Source of the DNA: Olsenella uli
Lineage (GTDB): Bacteria > Actinomycetota > Coriobacteriia > Coriobacteriales > Atopobiaceae
Direction of reading: 5' to 3'
Length of the DNA: 64,000 nucleotides
Assembly (NCBI RefSeq): GCF_016899935.1
Contig: NZ_JACJJK010000005.1
Span: 1 to 64,000 of the forward strand
A program made the translations under genes and the position numbers. The notes below the pieces were generated by a model. The model worked only from the letters and a program-made list of their open reading frames with translations, was not told the origin of the DNA and did not search any database. Below, piece by piece: positions 57,955 through 64,000 of this stretch (position 1 is the stretch's first letter; every line of letters begins with the position of its first letter).

Positions 57955-59928
57955 ATGGCACTCGACTACAGGCAGGCGGCACAGGAGATCCTGGACGCGA
58001 TCGGCGGGCCCGGCAACGTGGTCTCGGCCGCGCACTGCGCCACTCGCCTGCGCCTCGTGCTCGCCGACGACGCGAAGGTCGACCAGGCGAAGGTCGACAA
58101 CGCGACCGGCGCCAAGGGCAACTTCAAGGCGTCCGGGCAACTCCAGGTCATATACGGCACCGGCACGGTGAACAAGGTCTACGACGAGTTCATCGACCTC
58201 GGCCACATCACCGCCGCCACCAAGGCTGAGGTCAAGGAGGCCGCCGCGCAGCAGCAGACCAACCCGTTCATGCGCGCGATCAAGCTCCTCGGAGACGTCT
58301 TCGTGCCCATCATCCCGGCCATCGTGGCCTCGGGCCTGCTGCTCGGCATCATGAGCGCCCTCTCCTTCATGGACACCAACGGCTTCATCACGCTCGACAC
58401 CAACAACGCGTGGTATCAGATCCTGAACCTCGTCTCCAACACGGCGTTCACGTTCCTGCAGATCCTGATCGGCTTCTCCGCGGCCAAGGCCTTCGGCGCC
58501 AACCCCTACCTCGGCGCCGTCGTGGGCATGCTGCTCATCAACCCGGGCCTGCAGAACGCCAACACCGTGGCCACCGAGGGCGTGCAGCAGACCTACGCCG
58601 TCATCCCCGGCCTCTACTCCATCGAGTGGACCGGCTACCAGGGCCACGTCATCCCCATCGTCATCGCCTGCGGCATCCTTGCCTTCATCGAGAAGCGCCT
58701 GCACAAGGTGGTGCCGGAGGCCTTTGACCTCTTCGTGACGCCGCTCGTCTCGGTGGCGGCCACGGCCTACGTCACCATGCTCGCCGTCGGCCCGATCTTC
58801 GTCTGGGCCGAGAACGCCATCCTCGGCGGCATCCAGTTCCTGCTCACGCTGCCGCTCGGCCTGGGCTCGCTCATCATGGGCGCCCTCTACGCCCCCACAG
58901 TCGTCACCGGCATCCACCAGATGTACACCACGATCGACCTCGGCCAGATCGCCACGTACGGCGTGACCTACTGGCTGCCGCTCGCCAGCGCCGCCAACAT
59001 CGGCCAGGCCGGCGCCGCCCTCGCCGTGGCCCTCAAGACCAAGGACGTCAAGATCCGCTCGCTCGCCCTCCCCTCCTCGCTCTCCGCGTTCATGGGCATC
59101 ACCGAGCCCGCCATCTTTGGCGTGAACCTCCGCTTCTTCAAGCCCTTCGTGGCCGGCTGCATCGGCGGCGGCCTGGGCGCCATGTTCGCCTCGATTGTGG
59201 GGCTCGCCGCTGCGGGCACCGGCGTCACCGGCATCTTTGGCATCCTGCTCTGCCTGAACCAGCCCGTCCAGTACGTGATCATGTTCGCCATCGCGGGCGT
59301 CGTGGCCTTCGCGATCTCCTACGCGCTCTACAGGGACCCCGAGGCGGCCGCCGAGCAGCCCGTCGTCCAGGCGTCCGTCAGCGCGCCGGCCGCAGACGAG
59401 GCCAACGCCGCCGCCCTCTCCGCCGCCGCGGCCGACGCCGCCGTCGCTGCGGTGACCGACGTCGCGCCCGCCGTGCGCGCCGAGGTCCTTCTCGCCCCGA
59501 TGAGCGGCACCGCGATCAAGATGACCGAGGTCCCCGACCCCGTCTTCGCGAGCGAGGCCATGGGCACCGGCGCCGCCGTGCGCCCCACCGAGGGCAGGCT
59601 CTGCGCCCCCGCCGCGGGCACCGTCACCGTGCTCGCCGAGACCGGCCACGCGCTCGGCATGACCACCGACGCCGGCTGCGAGGTCCTCATGCACATCGGC
59701 ATCGACACCGTGACGCTCGAGGGCAAGCCGTTCACCGCGCACGTCAAGGTGGGCGACCACGTGGAGGCCGGCCAGCTCCTCATGGACGTCGACCTCGACG
59801 CCATCCGCGCGGCCGGGCTCGACCCCGTGACCCCGGTCATCGTCACCAACACCGACGCCTACGCTGAGGTCACGCCGCACGCGGGCGCCGAGGTGCACGC
59901 CGGCGACGCCCTCGTGGACCTGGCGTAA
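57955..59928 (+). CDS. scrA: Sucrose-type PTS permease, EIIBCA
   Basis: A 657-residue fused PTS permease. The IIB domain has the phospho-cysteine Cys28 (SAAHCATRLRL), the IIC domain spans about residues 100-460 with many membrane segments and GITEPAIFGV, an Ala-rich linker follows (about 465-510), and the IIA domain has the phospho-histidine in VLMHIGIDTVTLEG. It imports and phosphorylates sucrose (or a related disaccharide). The ATG at 57955 follows AAAGGTGG. First gene of scrA-scrB. Confidence 0.92.
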   Translation: MALDYRQAAQEILDAIGGPGNVVSAAHCATRLRLVLADDAKVDQAKVDNATGAKGNFKASGQLQVIYGTGTVNKVYDEFIDLGHITAATKAEVKEAAAQQQTNPFMRAIKLLGDVFVPIIPAIVASGLLLGIMSALSFMDTNGFITLDTNNAWYQILNLVSNTAFTFLQILIGFSAAKAFGANPYLGAVVGMLLINPGLQNANTVATEGVQQTYAVIPGLYSIEWTGYQGHVIPIVIACGILAFIEKRLHKVVPEAFDLFVTPLVSVAATAYVTMLAVGPIFVWAENAILGGIQFLLTLPLGLGSLIMGALYAPTVVTGIHQMYTTIDLGQIATYGVTYWLPLASAANIGQAGAALAVALKTKDVKIRSLALPSSLSAFMGITEPAIFGVNLRFFKPFVAGCIGGGLGAMFASIVGLAAAGTGVTGIFGILLCLNQPVQYVIMFAIAGVVAFAISYALYRDPEAAAEQPVVQASVSAPAADEANAAALSAAAADAAVAAVTDVAPAVRAEVLLAPMSGTAIKMTEVPDPVFASEAMGTGAAVRPTEGRLCAPAAGTVTVLAETGHALGMTTDAGCEVLMHIGIDTVTLEGKPFTAHVKVGDHVEAGQLLMDVDLDAIRAAGLDPVTPVIVTNTDAYAEVTPHAGAEVHAGDALVDLA

Positions 59929-59963
59929 CGCCGGAAGTCATCTGTCCCTGTCCCTCCTTCCGG

Positions 59964-59988
59964 GGCGGCCCGTGCCGGACGGGCCGCC
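59964..59988 (+). terminator. Intercistronic hairpin between scrA and scrB
   Basis: GGCGGCCCGT pairs with ACGGGCCGCC over 10 bp with a 5-base loop. It lacks a U-run, so partial termination or mRNA stabilisation is more likely than a full stop. Confidence 0.5.
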
Positions 59989-60008
59989 TCCTCACACAAA
60001 GGAGCCTC

Positions 60009-61400
60009 ATGTCACACGACACCTGGCGCATGGGCTTTCACCTCATGCCCCCGACCGGCTGGCTCAACGACCCCAACGGCCTCTGCCAGCTGAACGGCAC
60101 CTATCACGTGTTCTTCCAGTACAGCCCCGACTGGCCCGCCCCGCACGCCCCGCGCGGCTGGGGCCACTTTGCGAGCGACGACCTCGTGAGCTGGCGCGCC
60201 GTGAGCCGCGGCTTTGTCATCGCGCCGGACACGCCGGACGAGGCCTCGGGCGCCTACTCGGGCTGCGCCGTGCCCGTGAACGGCGGCGCGCGCTTCTACT
60301 ACACCGGCAACGTCAAGGAGGTCGGCGACTTCGACTACGTGCACGACGGCCGCCGCTCCGTGCAGATCCTCATCGAGAGCCCGGACGGCTACCAGATGGG
60401 CGAGAAGAACGTCCTGCTGAGAAACGCCGACTACCCGGCGTTCTGCACCCGCCACGTGCGCGACCCCAAGGTCTGGCGCGCGGGCGGCACCTGGTGGATG
60501 ACCCTGGGCGCGCGCGACGAGAACGACTGCGGGCTCGTGCTCAAGCTGCACTCGGACGATGGCCTCGCCTGGGAGAACGCGGGCACCGTGCGGACCGGCG
60601 AGCCCTTCGGCTTCATGTGGGAGTGCCCGGACCGCGTGGCGCTCGACGGGCGCGAGTGGCTCTCGCTCTGCCCGCAGGGCATGCAGGGGCTGCCCTGGGC
60701 GAACGGCGTGCGCGACCAGTCCGGCTACCTGCCGCTGCCCGAGGGCGAGACGCTCGGGCGGGCAGGCGAGACCATGCTCGACACCGCCCGCTTCCGCCGC
60801 TGGGACCGCGGCTTCGACTTCTACGCGCCGCAGACCTTCGTGGACGAGTCCGGCCGCACGCTGCTGGTTGGCTGGATGGGCGTGCCGGAGGTGAGCTGGG
60901 AGAGCGCACCCGAGGGACTCTCGTGGTGCCACTGCCTCACGGTCCCGCGCGAGGTCACGGCCGGCGCGGACGGCGTGCTGCTCCAGCGGCCGGCGCGCGA
61001 GCTGGAGGCGCTGCGCGGCGCGCGGCACGAGCTCGCGGCGGGCGGGACGCTCGAGCTCGCGGAGCACCGCGCGGACGTGGTGGCCGAGCGGGTCGCGGGG
61101 CCGCTCGAGCTCACGCTGGACGACGCGCTCACCGTCTCCTGGGACGGCGCGCGCCTTGCGCTGCGCTTCTCGGACGACGCCGTGGGCTGCGGCCGCACGG
61201 AGCGGAGCGCCCCCTGCGACGACCTGCGCGACCTGCGCGTCCTTATCGACAGCTCCGCCGTCGAGGTCTTTGCGAACGACGGCGAGCTCGCCTTTGCCAC
61301 CCGCTGGTTCCCCCGCGCGGACACCCTCGCGATCGTGGAAAAGGGACCGTCCCTTTTCCACGTCTGGGAGATGGGCGACGGCATGGCGGGGACGTACTAG
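60009..61400 (+). CDS. scrB: Sucrose-6-phosphate hydrolase (GH32)
   Basis: A 463-residue GH32 enzyme. The nucleophile is Asp21 (GWLNDPNG), the stabiliser Asp152 (RHVRDPKVW) and the acid Glu205 (MWECPDRV). It splits sucrose-6-phosphate from the PTS into glucose-6-phosphate and fructose. The ATG follows AAAGGAG. Its last 20 or so residues run through a 27-bp palindrome (61335-61361), giving the C-terminal sequence VEKGPSLFHV. Confidence 0.95.
   Translation: MSHDTWRMGFHLMPPTGWLNDPNGLCQLNGTYHVFFQYSPDWPAPHAPRGWGHFASDDLVSWRAVSRGFVIAPDTPDEASGAYSGCAVPVNGGARFYYTGNVKEVGDFDYVHDGRRSVQILIESPDGYQMGEKNVLLRNADYPAFCTRHVRDPKVWRAGGTWWMTLGARDENDCGLVLKLHSDDGLAWENAGTVRTGEPFGFMWECPDRVALDGREWLSLCPQGMQGLPWANGVRDQSGYLPLPEGETLGRAGETMLDTARFRRWDRGFDFYAPQTFVDESGRTLLVGWMGVPEVSWESAPEGLSWCHCLTVPREVTAGADGVLLQRPARELEALRGARHELAAGGTLELAEHRADVVAERVAGPLELTLDDALTVSWDGARLALRFSDDAVGCGRTERSAPCDDLRDLRVLIDSSAVEVFANDGELAFATRWFPRADTLAIVEKGPSLFHVWEMGDGMAGTY
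61335..61361. repeat. 27-bp palindrome G, copy 2, inside scrB
   Basis: GTGGAAAAGGGAC-C-GTCCCTTTTCCAC lies in frame within the scrB C-terminus and encodes part of EKGPSLFHV. This suggests that a dispersed palindrome entered the end of the gene and extended or replaced it. Confidence 0.85.
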
Positions 61401-61435
61401 AAATCCCGGGCAGCGCCGGCCTCTCGCCGCGTGAC

Positions 61436-61462
61436 GTGGAAAAGGGGCGGTCCCTTTTCCAC
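61436..61462. repeat. 27-bp palindrome G, copy 3
   Basis: GTGGAAAAGGGGC-G-GTCCCTTTTCCAC, one mismatch in the dyad, 36 bp after the scrB stop. Together with copy 2 it makes a pair 101 bp apart. Confidence 0.8.
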
Positions 61463-61513
61463 GTCCGGAAGGACCTTTTGCCGAGAAGAGCGGCGCGGCC
61501 GCGCATGACGGGC

Positions 61514-61537
61514 GATAATGGGTGTGGAATCGATTCC
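61514..61537 (+). promoter_or_regulatory. Promoter -10 and dyad operator before the fructokinase gene
   Basis: GATAAT (61514-61519) is a good -10 box and is followed by the perfect dyad GGAATCGATTCC (61526-61537). Its centre ATCGAT differs from the AACGTT sites, so a second regulator may act here. Confidence 0.55.
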
Positions 61538-61556
61538 GCCAACGAAAGGACCCCTC

Positions 61557-62510
61557 ATGTTCTCCGTCTCCGCACTGGGCGAGCTCCTCATCGACTTCAC
61601 CGACGCCGGCACCTCCGCAGGCGGCCAGCGCCTCTTCGAGCGCAACGCCGGCGGCGCGCCCGCCAACGTCCTCGTGGCGCTGGAGAAGCTCGGCCACAAG
61701 ACGGCCTTCCTGGGCAAGGTGGGCTGCGACATGCACGGCGAGTTCCTGCGCGCCACCCTGGAGGAGCAGGGCATCGACACCACGGGTCTGATCTCCGACC
61801 CGGACGCCTTCACGACGCTCGCCTTCGTGGCCCTCTCGCCGGACGGCGAGCGCGAGTTCTCCTTCGCGCGCAAGCCCGGCGCGGACACCCGCATCACGGC
61901 CGACGAGCTGGCGCGCGACGTGATCGCCGACTCGCACGTCTTCCACGTGGGCTCGCTCTCCCTCACCGACGAGCCCGCCCGCTCGGCCACGCTCGCGGCG
62001 CTCGCCTGCGCGCGCGAGGCCGGCTGCACCCTCTCCTACGACCCCAACTACCGCGCGAACCTCTGGCCCTCGCGCGAGGCGGCCGTGGAGCAGATGCGCG
62101 CCGTGGTGCCGCAGATGGACCTCATGAAGCTCTCCGACGAGGAGTGCGAGCTGCTCACGGGCGAGGCCGACCCCGAGGCCGCAGCGACAGCGCTCCTGGC
62201 GGCCGGCCCCAAGGTCGTTGCCGTGACGCTCGGCGCGGGCGGCGCCTACGTGCGATGCGCCGACGGCGGCGCCGAGGTGACGGGCTTCCCGGCGGACGCC
62301 GTGGACGCCACCGGCGCCGGCGACTCCTTCTGGGGCGGCTTCCTCGCGGGCTTCTGCGAGAGCGGCAAGGCGGCGGGCGACGTCACGGTCGAGGACGCCG
62401 CGAGCTTCGCGCGGCTGGGCAACGCCGTGGCGTCCCTCTGCGTCCGCAAGCGCGGCGCCATCCCCGCGATGCCCGAGCGCTCCGAGGTGGAGGCCCTTCT
62501 CGGCGCGTAA
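61557..62510 (+). CDS. scrK: Fructokinase, PfkB family
   Basis: A 317-residue ribokinase-fold enzyme. The substrate-binding FERNAGGAPANV and the ATP/catalytic DATGAGDSFWGGFLAGF near residue 250 are intact. It phosphorylates the fructose freed by scrB, and also that from amylosucrase. The ATG at 61557 follows AAAGGA. It has its own promoter-like region but may also be read from scrA-scrB. Confidence 0.93.
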   Translation: MFSVSALGELLIDFTDAGTSAGGQRLFERNAGGAPANVLVALEKLGHKTAFLGKVGCDMHGEFLRATLEEQGIDTTGLISDPDAFTTLAFVALSPDGEREFSFARKPGADTRITADELARDVIADSHVFHVGSLSLTDEPARSATLAALACAREAGCTLSYDPNYRANLWPSREAAVEQMRAVVPQMDLMKLSDEECELLTGEADPEAAATALLAAGPKVVAVTLGAGGAYVRCADGGAEVTGFPADAVDATGAGDSFWGGFLAGFCESGKAAGDVTVEDAASFARLGNAVASLCVRKRGAIPAMPERSEVEALLGA

Positions 62511-62524
62511 CGGTGACCCAGGGA

Positions 62525-62601
62525 AATAACGCACATAATTCGACATGTACGTTATTTTCAACTGGGGATATACATATCTGAAGCAAATTCTGTACGTTAT
62601 T
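62525..62601. repeat. Word array H, copy 2
   Basis: AATAACGCAC (62525) and two reversed GTACGTTATT copies (62547 and 62592) repeat the geometry of 32566-32641. The last word supplies the TAA stop of the glycosylase gene on the minus strand. Confidence 0.75.
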
Positions 62602-63112
62602 CGGGGGCAAGCGCGGCGAGAAGGGCCTCGCGCCAGCGTGCCTCAAGCCGCTCCGCGGACCAGGCGGCGTTCGCCGGGCTCGTGGACGGCAGCGTCCCGG
62701 CCGCGATGCCCGTCACGGGCTCCAGCCAGCGGTGATAGAGGCGTGCCGCCGTCCCGCCGTTGCAGAGCACGGAGCGAATCGGCGCCACGGACGTGACGCG
62801 TGCCACGTCCGCCGGGACCACGTTCCGGATGGAGGCGTCCGCCGACCCGCGCACGTCGCAGCTCTCGATCACGTCCCACAGTGCGACGCTGTGGCGCAGC
62901 AGCAGCGCGCGCTTGCCGGCGATGTCGTCCGTCGCGGGCTCCGGCTCGCCCAGCACGTCGGCCACCACGTGCCAGAAGCGGTTGCGCGGGTTGCCGTAGT
63001 AGAAGCGGTTCTCGCGCGAGAGCACCGACGGGAACGACCCCAGCACGAGCACCCGACTGCGCTCGTCGAAGACCGGCTCAAATCCGTGGGCTATGTGCTG
63101 GTAGGCGTTCAT
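62597..63112 (-). CDS. DNA-deoxyinosine glycosylase (uracil-DNA glycosylase fold)
   Basis: A 171-residue protein of the MUG/TDG-like superfamily, closest to hypoxanthine-DNA glycosylases. Marks are VLVLGSFPSVLSRENRFYYG with PRNRFWHVV after it, and the C-terminal STSPANAAW. It would remove deaminated adenine from DNA. The ATG at 63112 has a weak ribosome site but begins at the expected family position. Confidence 0.87.
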   Translation of the reverse strand: MNAYQHIAHGFEPVFDERSRVLVLGSFPSVLSRENRFYYGNPRNRFWHVVADVLGEPEPATDDIAGKRALLLRHSVALWDVIESCDVRGSADASIRNVVPADVARVTSVAPIRSVLCNGGTAARLYHRWLEPVTGIAAGTLPSTSPANAAWSAERLEARWREALLAALAPE

Positions 63113-63258
63113 GCGGTCATGGTAGCGCGCTCGCCGCGCCCGCGCTACCGTCCGCCGGCGGCCGCCCACGCGCTCGGCGACTTTCCCGTACCGGATGGCG
63201 CGCGCGAACGTAAGGTTTATGGAGATGGGCCGCCACCTCGACCCCCGGAGAGGAAGCC

Positions 63259-63513
63259 ATGCTCGAGATTCCCTGCACCATCACCGACCCGCTGGGGCTG
63301 CACGTGCAGCTCGCGGTCCTTCTCGCCAGCGAGGCGCAGCGCTGGCGCAGCCGCGTGACCCTCGAGCACGCCGGGCGCTCCGTCGGGGTCTCGCAGCCCA
63401 TGGACCTCATGATGCTCGGGGTCCGCTCCGGCGAGCAGATCATCGTGCGCGTGGACGGCCCCGACGAGGCCACCGCCGCCGAGGCCCTTCGCAAGATCAT
63501 GGCGACGTTCTAG
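63259..63513 (+). CDS. Non-canonical HPr-family protein
   Basis: An 84-residue HPr-fold protein. His15 is kept (PLGLHVQLAVLL), but the adjacent Arg17 is Gln and Pro18 is Leu, and the regulatory Ser46 position is Gln (GVSQPMDLMMLG). Phosphate transfer from Enzyme I may be altered, and HPr-kinase control is excluded. It may be a specialised carrier or a regulator. The ATG has GAGAGGAAG upstream. It stands alone. Confidence 0.82.
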   Translation: MLEIPCTITDPLGLHVQLAVLLASEAQRWRSRVTLEHAGRSVGVSQPMDLMMLGVRSGEQIIVRVDGPDEATAAEALRKIMATF

Positions 63514-63530
63514 CAGGCATGTCGCATCCG

Positions 63531-63619
63531 GCGGGAAGGGACCTATGCCCGCCGCGAGTTCTGCAGCCGCGTCCTTTGCGGCGAAGCTGTCTGAGCGCCG
63601 GGCATGGGTCCCGTCCCGC
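63531..63619. repeat. Structured element S, copy 3
   Basis: Outer arms 63531-63550 and 63600-63619 pair at 18 of 20 positions plus one G-U. The inner GCCGCGAGTTCT is identical to copy 1, and AAGCTGT with GAGCGCCGGG also match. A GCCGC/GCGGC tip is present. It lies between two convergent gene ends. Confidence 0.75.
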
Positions 63620-63632
63620 CCGACACCGCGCG

Positions 63633-64000
63633 CTACCGCCTGATCTCGCTCAGCGCCACGCGTACGGCCTCGTCCTCGTCGTCGGTCATCACGACGAGCT
63701 CCGGGTCGAGCGGCGAGATGTTGCCCGCGTCCAGCACGGTCCCCTCGAGCCAGTCCATGAGCCCGCCCCAGTACTCGGTCCCGAAGAGCACCACCGGCAT
63801 GCGCGCCACCTTGTGCGTCTGCACGAGGGTGAGCAGCTCAAACGCCTCGTCGAGCGTGCCGAAGCCGCCGGGGAACACGATGGTCCCGCTCGCGTACTTC
63901 ACGAACATCGTCTTGCGCACGAAGAAGTACCGGAAGGACATCCCCAGGTTGACCCACTTGTTGATGCCCTGCTCGTGCGGCAGCTCGATCCCCAGGCCCA
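63633..64000 (-). CDS. LOG-family nucleotide-binding protein (5' part beyond window)
   Basis: The C-terminal 122 codons of a Rossmann-like protein with the family motif FPGGFGTLDEAFELLTLVQ. Relatives remove ribose-5-phosphate from nucleotides (LOG/YgdH type). The frame runs off the right edge of the window (upstream residues GIELPHEQGINKW), so the start is not seen. It ends on the far side of structured element S copy 3. Confidence 0.88.
   Translation of the reverse strand, partial: GLGIELPHEQGINKWVNLGMSFRYFFVRKTMFVKYASGTIVFPGGFGTLDEAFELLTLVQTHKVARMPVVLFGTEYWGGLMDWLEGTVLDAGNISPLDPELVVMTDDEDEAVRVALSEIRR

Noticed and set aside
1-64000. CGAGAAG as an FtsK-orienting (KOPS-like) motif
   Set aside because: By eye the two orientations are about equally frequent in the window, whereas KOPS motifs are strongly strand-biased. 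A whole-genome skew test could reopen this.
1-64000. tRNA, rRNA or complete insertion sequences
   Set aside because: No tRNA arm pattern, rRNA segment or transposase frame was found on either strand by eye.

Overview
The window is G+C-rich DNA (about 70% by eye) with dense, mostly minus-strand gene clusters, Actinobacteria-type proteins and LexA boxes of the GAAC-N4-GTTC kind. The gene set (DapH-type lysine pathway, AddAB, superoxide reductase, several PTS proteins, a DUF559-like protein typical of Coriobacteriia) suggests a gut or oral anaerobe of the Coriobacteriia, in the Olsenella/Atopobiaceae range. That placement is inference; no rRNA or tRNA gene is present to confirm it.

Layout. 1-1634: a DUF559-like protein flanked by 123-bp direct repeats made of palindromic words. 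1635-6423: arginine operon argC-argJ-argB-argD (minus strand) behind one clear promoter. 6500-8360: a repeat array, a DJ-1 protein, a stand-alone PTS IIA and a fluoride channel. 8447-12533: ruvC-ruvA-ruvB behind a promoter with a LexA box, preceded by a degenerate NAD-synthetase-like protein. 12633-14600: desulfoferrodoxin, a DUF3800 protein and a small nucleotidyltransferase islet inserted next to the 3' end of dnaE. 14615-25856: dnaE, then yerC-addB-addA. 25970-28346: a HAD phosphatase and an iron alcohol dehydrogenase. 28612-32500: lysA-dapA-dapB-dapH, led by a lysine riboswitch. 32729-38363: M20 peptidase, a small unknown gene, an exported C39-like peptidase, a VanRS-like two-component system and a LysR regulator. 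38445-45496: tatA, an ACT protein with a phenylacetate-CoA ligase, phosphofructokinase, exonuclease, nitroreductase and regulators. 45739-47667: amylosucrase. 48298-56725: LysR regulator with a P-type ATPase, and a TetR regulator divergent from an ABC exporter. 56825-62510: sucrose regulon scrR-scrA-scrB-scrK. 62597-64000: DNA glycosylase, a non-canonical HPr and a partial LOG-family gene.

How the genes work together. The arginine and lysine/diaminopimelate clusters are each near-complete pathways with visible control elements. The sucrose genes import sucrose as sucrose-6-phosphate, hydrolyse it and phosphorylate fructose. A matching LacI-type operator in front of the amylosucrase links glucan synthesis to the same repressor. 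AddAB, RuvABC and DnaE form a replication and recombination block.

The most unusual feature is the intergenic DNA. Most larger gaps hold a locus-specific short word repeated three to five times in mirrored or alternating orientation, sometimes with a period near 35 bp. Three gaps hold a related structured element with a conserved core. The heptamer CTTCTCG/CGAGAAG occurs roughly 100 times in the window, far above chance.
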